The notes below the pieces were generated by a model. The model searched no databases. It had not been told where the DNA came from and saw nothing but the letters and a program-made list of their open reading frames with translations. A DNA stretch of 64,000 bases, taken from NCBI GenBank assembly GCA_021030915.1, contig JAGEMR010000026.1, positions 1-64,000 of the forward strand. Reading direction: 5' to 3'. Position numbers and translations under genes: made by a program. The stretch comes from Astrothelium macrocarpum. Lineage: Eukaryota > Ascomycota > Dothideomycetes > Trypetheliales > Trypetheliaceae. This document shows positions 10,517-22,478 of this stretch, one piece after another (the stretch's first letter is position 1; each line of letters begins with the position of its first letter).

Positions 10517-12318
10517 TCATATTTTGATCTCTTCCGGGCTCTCTGGCAAATCAACCTCATTCGGACCAGGCTGCTCCAGCACACTTTGTAGCTCTTTCTC
10601 GGCGTTTGTTGGTTTTTCTTGCTTCGCCTCTGCCACCGCAGCGTCAATCTGTGCCTCCTCTGACGGATCTCCTGATTCATCGGCCGCGACCTGCGTCTGT
10701 TCTTCATCATCCTCTATACTGGCAGAATCGGGAATCTCAGGAGACGAGACGCTGCCCTTCTCAGCATCGAGGCTTGCGATGCTGTTTTCGAGCGAGGCCG
10801 ATGCGAGACGAGTTTCGCGGCCGCGTTTGTGGCAGTACCAGAAGACAAAGAGGAGGACTGCATTGCTGGTCAGTATATGTTTGGAGGGACTTCCAAGTAT
10901 TTCGTGTGTGACGGCCACGGCTGGGTTGGCTTACTGAATACTGCGAGACTCATCAAAACATTGGTTCCGCTCATAAATGCAGGAAACCTCGCTCTCAAAA
11001 AGTTGAGTATACTCCTGAGCATCTGCGCCACGGTTCCTTTTTCCGTGACCAGACTCTTCACGCTTGGCATCGTGCTCTTCTTACTGCTCTTCTTCTTCTT
11101 CTCCCCTGGTAACGTCAGCTCTGACACGCTTCTTGTTGTCGCCGAGCTTGTGCTGGCGCTTATTTTCGCATCGGGACTCTCGGCTGCGGCGGCGAACAGC
11201 TCCGGCCCAAAGCTGCTCCCGATCTTGGCCGGTAAACTCTTCACAAGTGTCTGTACAAAAGGTGGGAGCTGGCTCCACATGTGACTTAGCTGCTTGCTGC
11301 GCTCATCAAGGAGCTTTTCCAAGTCATGATAAGCAGTGGGCCCGCCGTTGATCAGGTCGCGGAGAACAATGTTGAAATTTTCGAGCAGATCTTGCGACTC
11401 CTTGGACAGGCTGAAGACGCGGTTATTGATGGCGGAGAGATTCAGCTTGGAGAGCGTATTGGAGAGATCATGGGCTTGTTGCTTTGTCGCTTCTTCTTGA
11501 TTGATAGTGCCGTCAGGATTGAGCGGGACACCTTCACCGGCTTTGAAGGCTTCAGCAGCGGATTGGAGTGTATTAGCCATGCGCTCGCGGCTCCGATCCG
11601 GGAACATGGTGCTGGTGGACATGCTGGGAAGCTGAACATTGGGCACTGTTGGTATAGTAGGAATAGTGGGTACACTTGGTAGGTAAGCCCAGTAATTTGA
11701 TGTCTTTCTTTTCTGGTCTGTGGATTTGTCTTGGTCATCTTTCTCAAATGCAGGATCGAGTTTCGTTCCTGCCATTGTAACTGCTTCTGCTTCTGCTTGA
11801 GATGGAAATTCGGAGAGTTTGGATGGCTTTGGAGATTTTTGTTTGCCCGTGGAACTTGTAACTATATTCTCGGTGTCCAATTTCTGAGCTGCAGCTCGTT
11901 TTCTCAATGCTTCGAGTGCTTCTTCTCCTTCGAGCTTTCGCCCATCGTCAAGTATGATCGTAGGTCGGACGATTGTTGCTGCCGTTTGATCTTCCGACGT
12001 AACTTCCTCGAGAAATTTCTCATCTTCGTCTTTCAAAACTGGATTTTGGGGCTCATCTGGCTTCGTAGTATCATCCTCCTCAGTTCCTGAGCCATCCGCA
12101 TTCATGTTTTCCCCTTCAGAAGTTTTGATCATCGGGTTGTCGGCATTACTGGGTCCCGAAGCTTGCGTTTTCTCGACGTGTGGTTCTTCGCGATTGTTGA
12201 TTTCCAAGTTCTCGTGCTTTTGAATATCTTGGCCATCAGTTTTGCCATCTTCTGAGGCCTTGGTGTCTTGGGTCTCCGTTGCTTTCCTTGTGCGGTTCGG
12301 GGTGAAATACTTCAACAT
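10517..12318 (-). CDS. Conserved-looking acidic/low-complexity protein with one transmembrane helix, function unknown
   Basis: Two exons, 12318-10935 and 10857-10517, joined across a 77-base intron (GTAAGC...CTGAC...GCAG); 574 residues. The splice makes a clean transmembrane segment that neither exon encodes alone: TNVLMSLAVF from exon 1, then ILLFVFWYCHKRGRE from exon 2. This supports the junction. About residues 1-250 are charged and disordered. Residues about 250-380 form a helical region (VLRDLINGGPTAYHDLEKLL, then QLPPFVQTLVKSLPAKIG) followed by a Lys-rich patch (EKKKKSSKK). The tail after the TM is acidic (DDEEQTQVAADESGDPSEE). With no signal peptide and a TM about 80% along the chain, the bulk N-terminus is probably cytosolic. 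I do not recognise the family. Confidence 0.8.
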
Positions 12319-13934
12319 GTTGCCTTTGCGGTCACAGCACTGGCAGTGACTGTTGTGGATTCAATGCCAATATTTCGGATAGCGAATATACAAGAGAGTA
12401 CTTGGGTATGAGTACATTATCAGAACCCATTTGCGTCGTAGCCATGACGCAACTGGCGTCTGGCCCAGGCCAGCAAGCGATGGAGGGGTCCATCACATGG
12501 CCATTCGTCTGATTCGTTCCCATCTTGACGGCTTAGTCAAGGTTGAGCTGGCTTCAGGCGCCTGCAAAGCTGCTTCTGTTGACTTTAGGGTCACCGTTAT
12601 TCCTCTTGTTTTATGCGAATCGTCGGACCTTGTAAATGCATGCAACCCTCTTCTGAACCCTCTGAGCCCCTCTTTGACCACACGCGGTGATGTTCTCCGA
12701 CCGCCACAGCTTGGCAGACACAGCAGACACAGCAGGCACAGCACACATTGTTCACATTCTAAGCTCAAGTAGTCGGCGGGTGGATTGTGCCAATCTCCAA
12801 GCGATATCGAGCAAGAGGATAAAAAGGATGTCAATGTGCGTGTTGGTGTGCTGCCTAAGAAACAGAGTAGTACATTTGTTGCGACTTCATGGCGGTGGTG
12901 AATCGGTCATCTGCATATGAATAGATGCAATCTGACGCAGGACGAAAATGCGAGCTTCAGTTCGCGTTTGCATGGCGCTGCAGGGCGTGGGCTATGATTT
13001 GGCCAAGTCGACAATATTCGCTGCGCTGGCTGAACAGGGAGTCCGCTGAACAAATCTAGACCGACTCCTCATTCGTCCAACAAGTTGGAGGCGGTAGGAA
13101 AAGCAATGGCATGCAGAAGCCCTTGAGCTCTCCGGCCCGACATCGCAACAGCAAACACTGTGCAGTTCGCATGAGAGAAGCTTCCCCCCCTCCATATTAA
13201 AGACCGGAATCTGGCGCTTGCTCGTGGCGCGATCCTTGGTCGATTTCGATGATAGCTTTTGAGGGCTTCGCCATGTTTTTTAGAGCCCCAGAAAGAGGCC
13301 GCGATGAAGGTTAGACGATCCACCAACAACGAGCTCTTCGTTCATAAATGGCATGGCGGCTGATAGTGCACCTGAGAGCACAAGATCAAAATATTTTATC
13401 AATAACCGCATTCGGTATCGTCGGTCAGGCAGAGATTCAAACCTGCATACCGCTCTTTAAGATACCTAGTCCCAAGTATTCGACTTGTTTAGAGAGACTG
13501 ACCAACCACGCCAAAGTGTAGCCGTCCTGCATATGACTGCATTTCGAATTGCCCAAAAAAGCAATTCCACGCCAATTTTTACAGCTGGCGATACACCCTC
13601 CATTCGCCTAGAGGCAGCCTTACCATCCATGAACCTGGTTTCCTCGTGGCTTGGGCCCGTCTGACCTGCATGGGGTTGGCAATCTTTTGCAATGTTTAAC
13701 AGGTCCACTGGAGATGGGTTATGCAACGAGGGCTTACCAAACCCATCGTCATGGAGCCGCTGTCACCGTGGACAAGCATACCCGAGCTAAACCCACCGCT
13801 CACGCAACGGATCGGCCAGCTCGTAGTGCATTTTATAAACAAGGGGCCGCAGCAAGAAATTACATATTCAAAGGCTACTCTGAACCACCTCCCATCTCAA
13901 TCTCCATCAAAACCACAAAGAATTTCTTCGTGTC
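12319..13934. other. Divergent intergenic region upstream of the TM-protein and bZIP genes
   Basis: About 1.6 kb without a supportable gene. A short CAGACA/CAGCA-type repetitive stretch lies near 12715-12748. The last 75 bases before 13935 are a C/A-rich leader typical of a fungal 5' UTR. Confidence 0.55.
13834..13839 (+). promoter_or_regulatory. TATA-like box of the bZIP gene
   Basis: TATAAA 101 bases before the bZIP start codon, followed by a pyrimidine/adenine-rich leader; position fits a core promoter. Confidence 0.45.
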
Positions 13935-14782
13935 ATGAACAACAATAACATCCAAGCGGACTTCATGTGGGAAGATAGACCAGAAATATACCCCAAGCAG
14001 TCCTGGTCCGACTTTAACGACGTACGAACAAGCTGCGCGTGGCGTTATGACAGCAAGCTAATGATGAATCCAGGTTGTAATCTTATCCGAACCGGATTAC
14101 AATACATACCCTCCTTCAAGAGGTCAGCAGGGTATTGACTTTCCATTGATGGACCAGGGCAACGAAGTGTTTGAGCAATGCCCATCGCCTCTGGGATCGC
14201 GACCACGTCACATCTCTTTGCCGTCAATGTGCAATTCACCCACACTGGATTCGTCGTCAGAGATGTCTCCAGATCCTGGCCAAGGTTACCCGTCCTCATA
14301 CACCTCAAGCTCAGCACAAAGTACTTTTGAAGATATCAAGATGGAAGCGCACAAGAATCATTCGAGATCAAGTGCAGTAAGACTCCCCAATCAAAAGATT
14401 TTGCTGAACGCATACTGAAATCGACTACCAGAGACGGCGAGATCAAAATCGTGCTGCTCAACGTGCTTTCCGAGAACGTCGAGAGCAGCATCTTAAAACG
14501 CTTGAGGACCGCGTCCATAGCGCTGAAGAACGTCATCGGGAGTTGCAACTATCATATCAGAAGCTGGAAGGCATTCACAAGGATGCCCAGCGAACAATCG
14601 AGAGACAAGCCATTGAACTCGACATCTTTCGGAGCATTGTCAAATGTGGTTATCGACCCTGTGGATGTACTGAAGATGGAGAACTGAAATCTAGTATGAT
14701 TAATCCAGCCTCAAGAAGAAAGCCCAATAGTGGTGGGGCATTAGATGTGAAAGAAGAAGCAGTAGCGTCAAACAAATTGTGA
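13935..14782 (+). CDS. bZIP transcription factor (AP-1/Yap-like basic region)
   Basis: Three exons, 13935-14021, 14074-14376 and 14432-14782, all joining in phase 0 with introns of 52 and 55 bases; 246 residues. The second intron lies exactly before the basic region, and splicing restores RRRDQNRAAQRAFRERR. This has the N-x-x-A-A-Q-x-A-F-R DNA-contact signature of fungal AP-1-like bZIP proteins, which bind TTAC-type half-sites. It is followed by HLKTLEDRVHSAEERHRELQ and a coiled-coil to about residue 185, then a short tail with CGYRPCGC. The N-terminal 130 residues are Ser/Pro-rich and presumably regulatory. The factor is small for a Yap1 orthologue and I see no paired C-terminal Cys-rich redox domain like Yap1's, so its targets are unknown. 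Confidence 0.9.
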
Positions 14783-16563
14783 TGGTCGCCTCAGCGAGTT
14801 TACTTGCCTCTCCACACATTGGCATGTTGAACCTTGCCGTTGCTTTCGGATTTAGTCTTTGGAATCGGACAGGCCTTTCTTATACTTTCTTGGAGGTTTC
14901 AACTGGGCAAACTATATCGCAGATGCCTTCGTCTGGCACTTTGAAGATTTTTTGAGGATTTGCAGGATAAACGGCTGCTCCTGATTTTGTACCTGGTGGG
15001 ATGAAATCTCGGCTTCTTTTGATTCCCCTATCGAAGCGCTCGTATGTTTTGAGGACTGTTTATGCGGGTACTTGGACCCAAATGAAGACAGCTGAGAACT
15101 ATAGGAAAATTGACCTGTTATTTTAGGTATCCATGTCTCAATAGATATGTCCCGATCAATTGTGCGCTGTCAATACCAACTGTTTATTATCATCTCATCT
15201 CAATTGGCTTTTCGTAGCTGTCTGTTATCGTCCAATCTCGTTTGGTGCGTAAACCCCTTCCGAACATCTATCATTACATCTCTTGTAGTATTACAGAGGA
15301 CTGTGTAAGGTCAGTTACCAGGACACCCATTCAAGCAATTTGACAACCGAATATATTACTCCGACTCAAGAGACTATTTCGTCTTCAAAGAAGACACGGT
15401 TTATAGTACCTCACGCGCCATCCACGCATCCATCACATGGGCCCTCACGGGACTGCCATAGCCAATTTCACTTGGCATAGTGATCAACGCAACCTGTGTC
15501 TTGATTCCATTGAAACAAGTCACATTGCCTAGAGATCCCCAACCACATTCAATCACCGGACCCTTCCTCTCTTGGACGAACCCCAACAATTTTCGTTCAC
15601 CTCTCGTGCCGCCCCCAAATTTCAAACCGACCCCCCTGTACCTACTTGGTCCTTGCCCGTCTTCCACCTTCGAGCTTGCTCCTGGATCTCGATCGTAGAC
15701 TCTGCTGGTGGACTGCGCTTCGGCTGTGACCGAATCTTACGGAACGTACTAGCCTTTTCAGCGCCCCTTTGATCTTCTATTCGCAGTCAAACGTGGACCT
15801 CGCATGTGAATCTCTCGTGTGGGTCTTAATGTGAGTCTTGCCCCGGGATATTACCAGTGACTAACACAGCGCTCACTTCAGCAGATCGGAACGGCCCGCA
15901 CGCATCACCTTGACCGCGCATTTAGCTCTGTTAGCCTCGTGAATCTTTCGTTGGGGAGCTCGCCAGTGCGCCTGCACATGTGTCTGCCTATGGTCGTGAC
16001 TGCGGACCTTGCCCGTAAACTTTGATCGAGGGACTCATCCACGCTCGTGTGACAACGGCAAACTTTTGCAAAATTTTCCGGCACGCTATTCCCAATCCAT
16101 AGCCACCATAACATTGCCAATCAGCCTCACGATCGGAAGTGCCAGGTACGCTGAATCATTCCTGCCTCTGTTTTATGTTGTTGCCTTCGTACGTTCGATC
16201 TGGGTTTTAGCTCCGTTGTCTGCCTACTACGGAGCTCCGATCATCGCTGTGGTATACGCCTTGGCGACACAGTACGTTGGAAAAGAAGGCTTTTCTCTTT
16301 CGTGGAGATAACGATCATCTTCCATCAAATCTTCTCCAAACCAGGAGACATCATCTACCTCTGACTAGTCTCTGACACCTTTGCACGAGCCTTGACTCTC
16401 AAAGCCGATCTTTGGGAAGTATCGATTGACTCATCGCAGATCTACCTCAGACGAGTTACAACGAGCTTGATCATATTGCTCTTTGCCTCTCTACTAGGCT
16501 TTCTCTGGGTGTTTTTGCGAGCACTGCTAGTTTTGTGGTGATCTTTTCCACTAAATAGCAGAT
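14783..16563. other. Gene-free stretch between the bZIP and SAP-protein genes
   Basis: About 1.8 kb with only short unconvincing open frames. Pyrimidine-rich blocks near 16300-16560 probably belong to the 5' leader of the next gene. Confidence 0.55.
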
Positions 16564-18937
16564 ATGGCCGATAATGATCCCCCCGGGGATAAGCCATTCG
16601 GAATGAGCAATCTATTCTTTGGCAACCCTGACAAGCTTGACCTACTGAAGCTGCCAGGTTCTGGGCGCTGTAAGTTAAGACTTCTGCTACAATAACACAG
16701 CCAACACGACCTCTGTGTGGTAATTTCATTTTCATTAACTCAATTACAGCTATACAACCAGCTCGCCAACTTAGTTTGCGTGTTCGTCGCACATCAAGTT
16801 ACGATGATGAGAATGAAGATTGGGTCAATGTTGGGTCGGATGGTGAAGCTGAGGAAGACGACAATCCGATTCAAACGGTATGTCTAGTAAATATACTCGA
16901 TAACTCTACGTTTGACCATTGGACATATCCTTTTGGCAAGCAATGGTAGGAATTTGAGTGCTAACTGTCACAGCCATTTGGTGTATACTCCAAGCGTCCG
17001 GCATCTCCTAGTTCCAAAATAGCTCCTAAGCGTAAACGTATTGAAGGAGGACGGGCAGCTCAAGCGAAAAAAGTTACTGCGGATCTTGATTCAGAGGATG
17101 AAATCATAGTACAAATGAAGCAGAAGAACTTTTCCGACCGTGACGTAGCATACAAATTAGTTTCTGAGGGTCGGATCAATTACGATCGAAAGACCATTGC
17201 TACCCGCTGGGCTCGTTTGCGTAAGGCACTTTCCGAACGGGAAGATCAACTTTTGGATGAGGAACTTACAGACTGGCATGAAGGAGAGGTATATAAATAT
17301 GAACTTCTCAGCTATGGATCTTGCAAACTGACACGCTTTATACGTAGGACGAAGCCCTTGTCAAATCTTTTCACCGTGCAGAGCGTCAGGTCGAGCATGA
17401 AGTCGAGAAAGCTCGTGACAAGCTCTGGCGATACACTTCTGACCTCCTTCGCAATGAGCGTCCTACTTCTCGATACTCGCCACGCGCGTGCAAAGAGCGC
17501 TACGAGGCTTTGCTTGATGGCACTGCTCGTATACCTCCAGAGCTCGATGATGACCCGGCAGCTCGCGCTGCAGAACGTCAGGCCAGAATGGAAGCTAAGC
17601 AGCAGCAGAAGGAAGAGCAAGAACGTCAGAAGCAAGACTCTTTACGTGAAGCGCAAATCGAGACCGAACGCAAAAAGAAGCAACGAGAAGAAGAGGCTGC
17701 CGCACGTAAGGCGAAAAAGGACCAAGAATGCCTTGAGAAGAAGCGTAAAAACGCCGAGTCTACGCTAGAACGTGAAACCAAGAAGAGAGAAGCTCAGCAA
17801 GCAAAGGTCGATGCCAAGCTATACCAGGAACGTGCAAAAGAAGAAGAAAAGCTACGAAAGGAACAGCTTGCTGCCAAAAAGGCAAGGGAAGCCGAGAAGA
17901 CACGTCTGGATCGACAAGCGGCCGCCCAGGCGAGAGCTCAAAAAGATCTTGAAATTCGTCAAGCAAAGGAAGCCGCAGCTCGTGCTAAATTGGAGACGAT
18001 TCAGAAAAGTCGTGAAATGAAGGAAATTCAACAAGCAGCCCGGGAGGCAATTAGCGCTCGCTATCAGCAAGGAAAAACCAAGGTTCTTGATACTGACGAT
18101 GACGACGTGGACGATCAAGATGAAGACCTCGTCGCTGAGGAGCATGGGGTCTCGCTGCCAGAAGAAAGTGCCGCCACAACTGTGGAACAGTCTTCTGAGG
18201 CTAACACTTCCACTCCTGAACATGCGGTAATGGGAGCATCTCTCCACAATATCAGCACATTCAAACCAATCAGTACGCCAGTATCTCGATCTTCTGCGTC
18301 TTCTGGTGTCCACAAAATCTCACCCCGAAGGAGCATGAGCAACGAAGAATTGATCGCTCTTCTCAGGCAACGTGGGGTTCCTGCAAACTCTCGAACTTCC
18401 AAGAAGAACATGCTTTCTCAACTTGCCATTCTTGACAAGAAAATGCATGTGGACGATCTCAAGAGGGAGATGAAGGACCGCGGACTCAAGCAATCCGGCA
18501 GCAAGGCCGAACTGATCCATCGCTTAGCGACTGACGACGCTGTCAAGTCCGCCTCTGCTCAGAATACCCCAGGAAGCAAGATTATTAGCAGTGCAGAAAC
18601 ATTGATCAAACCCTTTGCAGAAAACATTGGCCTATCGACTCCGTCATCCGGTGTACCATCGCCGTTAGCACTTGGCTCTTCGGCCACACCCACAAACGAC
18701 GAGCAGAGCCTTCTCAGTACTGGTTTGACGGCAGGTACATCTAATGAAGACAGCGAAATGCACGAAATGGAAGCAATTGACAGCGCTGACGCACCAAAAC
18801 CCAATGTCACGCCTTCCAATGATGACCTTATGGACACAGGTGATGAGGGGGCTGTCACAACACCACAGCCCGAAATTGCTTCTCCTACCATTCATGGTGA
18901 AAATTCCGCTGATGTGGACATGGATCAGATTCAATGA
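16564..18937 (+). CDS. SAP-domain nuclear protein with long coiled coil
   Basis: Four exons, 16564-16669, 16750-16877, 16974-17288 and 17348-18937, in phase with introns of 80, 96 and 59 bases; 712 residues. After an acidic N-terminus comes a basic stretch (APKRKRIEGGRAAQAKK, a likely nuclear signal). Next is a helical segment at about residues 115-230 (FSDRDVAYKLVSEGRI, KTIATRWARLRKAL, then CKERYEALLDG). It looks like a Myb/SANT-related fungal domain of the sort named DUF7626, though that name is from memory. Residues 240-430 are an unbroken Glu/Lys/Arg/Gln coiled coil. Two SAP-like helix-extended-helix units follow: NEELIALLRQRGVPANSRT at about 514 and DDLKREMKDRGLKQSGSKAE at about 552. SAP domains bind DNA or RNA, so a chromatin-associated role is inferred. 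The tail is acidic and Ser/Thr-rich. Confidence 0.85.
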
Positions 18938-20170
18938 ATGTGGGAAAGGGGACACCTCGGAGTTTGCATTTTTAAAACGAGGGTGATTTGATGAGCGTGT
19001 AGGACTTGGCACATGACTGTTTTTTACAGTTTGCTTTTTCACTACTTTTCTTCTATATTGGTGAAAGTTTCAGTGGAGGTTTCCCAGGGTTTTGTTGTTA
19101 TCGGAAGTTTGTGCTGCAGGATTCAGGGGAGTTTCGGCGTTTCAGTTTTTTTTTTCTTTTCTGGGCTGACGAGTCTAATTCCTCCACCAGCCCCAAAGTT
19201 TCACGGGGTCTCCCACGACACATTATTGTACAGCCTTCACATTACTTTATATTCTGCTTTTCTTCAACGTGGTGTAAAATATTCTCCTCTTTTCTTGATC
19301 CCCGATTGGCAGCGTTCTGATTTTGCACTATCTGTATTCCTGACAACCCTCGTGCTAATCCACCAACTCTTTATGTAGCATTTGATCTGCTTTCTTTCTT
19401 TCCTTCTTTCCTTCTTTCTTCCTGTACTCTACTTTTAGTTTTCTCTTGAACAATGTATGAGTTTTGTAACCTTTCGTCGTGGTAATACGAGTCATACGCT
19501 AACCTCATTCTGCTTTTTGCAGAGTCGGTAAGTGCAAGCGCATGGCATATGGGAAACACAACCCATTATTCCAAATCCAGAGTCGAGGCAGACCCCAATC
19601 GTTTCTAAGCATTCCAATCATCCCTGATCTCGACCATGATTCACTCGGCCAACTTTCCCATCGCTTTCTACCCCGCGCTCTTCACCCCGCATACTCACTC
19701 CCGTCTCCCACACCATCTCTACCCCAATGCCTTAACTCTGGATCATTCGACCGTCTCTGGATCGTTTTGCCTGACGAATCTATCCGATCTGTTTTCGCAG
19801 CGTCAATCTGGATCAGGCGTGCGGTCATAAGTCCGCACTTGAGGAGACCTTCAGTGGTTCGAGAATACGACCGATTGCGGCCCAAAGGGGGCTATCAAAC
19901 ACTATCATGGAAATCCGATGATCCTGTGGCATTGGCCTATCGGATTTTAGACAAGCACAGTGCCTTGCAGTTCGCTTGACGCTTGCAGTAAGATGATAGA
20001 GTATGATTTAAGTAGACTTGATCTCCGGTAGGGGTGTTGTATTCTTTTGTAGCAATTGATATCAACAATCATTCCTTGTCTACAATCTCAGGCTCAAGAC
20101 TTGATACCCCATATTGAATTTTCTAAACACCCGCACACACTCGCACATACTCTCCCTTTTCTTTCTGACC
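18938..20170. other. Intergenic region upstream of the monooxygenase gene
   Basis: T-rich 3' flank of the SAP gene, a polypyrimidine microsatellite, and an ATG-started 145-codon open frame at 19542-19979 with no recognisable domain; I do not call it a gene. Confidence 0.5.
19390..19422 (+). repeat. Polypyrimidine (CTTT/CTTC) microsatellite
   Basis: Thirty-three bases of C and T only, built from imperfect CTTT and CCTTCTTT units. Such tracts are common in fungal promoters and leaders. Confidence 0.8.
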
Positions 20171-21901
20171 ATGGTGCATTTACGTACGGATATCGGTGCC
20201 ACCAATCCTCATGTCTCTGGGACCACAGATACATACGCTGATAACCTCGAAACCGATGTCCTGATTGTGGGCGCCGGCTTCGGTGGCGTTTATCTTCTGC
20301 ATAAACTTCGTGATGAGCTAGGCTTCAAATGCAAGATTTATGAGGCAGGACAAGAGCTTGGCGGTATCTGGCACTGGAACTGTTATCCTGGCGCTCGTGT
20401 AGATACTCAAGTACCCATTTATGAATACTCTATCGAGAAGATTTGGAAGGTCAGCACCACTGATGTCAATCGTTTTCAAAATATAGACTGACATAGGATC
20501 GCAATGTAGGATTGGACTTGGTCCGAGAAGTATCCTGCTTGGCCTGAGCTTCGCCGATACTTTGCTCACGTTGACAAGCAACTCGATGTGAAGAAGGATG
20601 TTGCTTTCAATTCTCGTGTTGTCGCTGCCCAATTCGATGCACCCCCTTCAAAATGGATCATCAAGACAGAAGATGGACGTACTGCTCATGCAAGATATCT
20701 CATAAACGCTATCGGTTTTGCCGCGAAACGCCACTTTCCCGACTGGAAAGGCTTGGACGACTTCAAAGGGGAGATGTATCACAGTAGTTTTTGGCCTGAG
20801 AGCGGTGTCGATGTCAAGGGCAAACGTGTGGCTGTGATCGGTACAGGTTCAACGGGCATCCAAATTGCGCAAGAGACGGCGAAAGAAGCAGACAGCGTAA
20901 CCGTCTTCCAACGGACACCAAATCTCTGTTTGCCGATGCGACAATCCAAGTTGACCAAGGAGGAGCAAGACCAACGCAAGAAGGATTACCCAGACATCTA
21001 CCGCTACCGCATGACAACGTTTGCCGGATTCGCATATGACTTTGCACCCCGTGACACTCTGGATGACAGCCCGGAGGAGCGGGAAAAGTTCTACGAAGGC
21101 CTCTGGGAGCGTGGCGGCTTCGAGTTCTGGCTAGCCACCTACCAAGACATGCTCTTTAACAAAAAAGCCAACGACGAAGCCTACAACTTCTGGGCGCGCA
21201 AGACGCGCGAACGCATCTCCGACCCTCGCAAGCGCGACATCCTCGCCCCTCTAGAGCAACCACACACCTTCGGCACCAAGCGACCCAGCCTAGAACAAGA
21301 CTACTACGAACAGCTGGACAAACCCCACAACGACGTCGTCGACGTCAAAGCCACGCCCATCACCGAGTTCACCGAGACCGGCATCACCACGTCGGACGGC
21401 AAGCACCGCGAGTTCGACGTGATCGCGCTCGCCACCGGCTTCGACTCCGTCACAGGCGGCATGAAGAACATGGGTCTGCGCGACACCGAAGGCGTGTCCT
21501 TGGCCGAGCGGTGGAAGATGGGCACATGGTCGTACCTCGGTATGACATGCAACGGCTTCCCCAACATGTTCTTCCTGTATGGGGCGCAGGGCCCGACGGC
21601 CTTCTCCAATGGGCCCAGCTGTGTTGAGTGCCAGGGCGACTGGATTATTGATGCGATGGCTAAGTGCAAGCAGGAAGGCATTCAGAGGCTGGAGGCGACC
21701 AAGGAGGCGGAAGAGGAGTGGAGGAGGAAGGTGACGGAGTTGAGTGAGAAGACTCTGTTTCCGGGGACGAGCAGCTGGTATATGGGTGCGAATGTGCCCG
21801 GAAAGCCGAGGGAGCAGTTGAACTTTGCGGGAGGTTTACCACTGTATGAGAAGGAGTGCAGGACTGCATTGGAGAATTTCCAGGGATTTGTGACCGCGTG
21901 A
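20171..21901 (+). CDS. Flavin-dependent Baeyer-Villiger-type monooxygenase
   Basis: Two exons, 20171-20449 and 20510-21901 (phase 0, 60-base intron GTCAGC...GTAG); 556 residues. The FAD-binding Rossmann motif is GAGFGG at residues 34-39 and the NADPH-binding motif is GTGSTG at 204-209. Between them lies FKGEMYHSSFWP (178-189), matching the type I BVMO fingerprint F-x-G-x-x-x-H-x-x-x-W-(P/D). GARVDTQVPIYEYSIE and ATGFDSVTGG are further conserved cyclohexanone/phenylacetone-monooxygenase-like segments. The family inserts oxygen next to a ketone to give an ester or lactone, using NADPH and O2. The substrate is unknown and there is no neighbouring polyketide or terpene gene to suggest one. Exon 2 becomes GC-rich in third positions after about 21100. 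Confidence 0.93.
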
Positions 21902-22478
21902 AATTTGCAGGTTTTCAGCTCCATACCGTGAGGTTCATGGGATGATTTTGTTGATTTGAGTTGGCGGATTGGATATCTTTTTTCTTCTTCTGTCGCTGGA
22001 ACATACAGCGTACATCGTTCCATCGGACCTGACCGTAATTTAACTTGAAGTGATTTACACGGTCAATTCTTAATATTTTTTGATGCCAGTACTGCATGTA
22101 GTCAATGAACAAGAAAGTGATTCTAACAAATCTGGTGTTGAATTTTTCTGAAAAGATATTCGAAGTAATATTATACATACATACATGTTGAAGGAAAATA
22201 TTTCGAGTCGCGGAAATAATACAACCTAGAATGCCCTAGTAGACAGGTCGCGAAGAAAGATTCCCAGTGTGTATCCCGTATGCTTGCAATCGCTGATGCT
22301 GCAAAGTCCGTTATTCGTTGAGCGCAAAATGATCCATTCAAGAGAAAAAAGCCCGATAGCTTTCGAAGCATAGATGCCCAAAGACGCCATATGATGCTCA
22401 GTCCATCTCTCATCCTCCACCACGGCCCCCCCCACCCCTCTTCCTTACTCCCATCCACTCTGCATCATCACCAAATAC
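21902..22478. other. Intergenic region between convergent genes
   Basis: 3' flanks of the monooxygenase and TBC genes; nothing else recognisable. Confidence 0.6.

Noticed and set aside
13410..13445. Reverse-strand T-loop-like sequence (GCAGGTTTGAATCTCTGC)
   Set aside because: The loop would have eight bases and no other tRNA arms are found.
19542..19979. 145-codon ATG-started open frame upstream of the monooxygenase
   Set aside because: No domain, low-complexity start, no splice or homology support; position fits a promoter/leader region.
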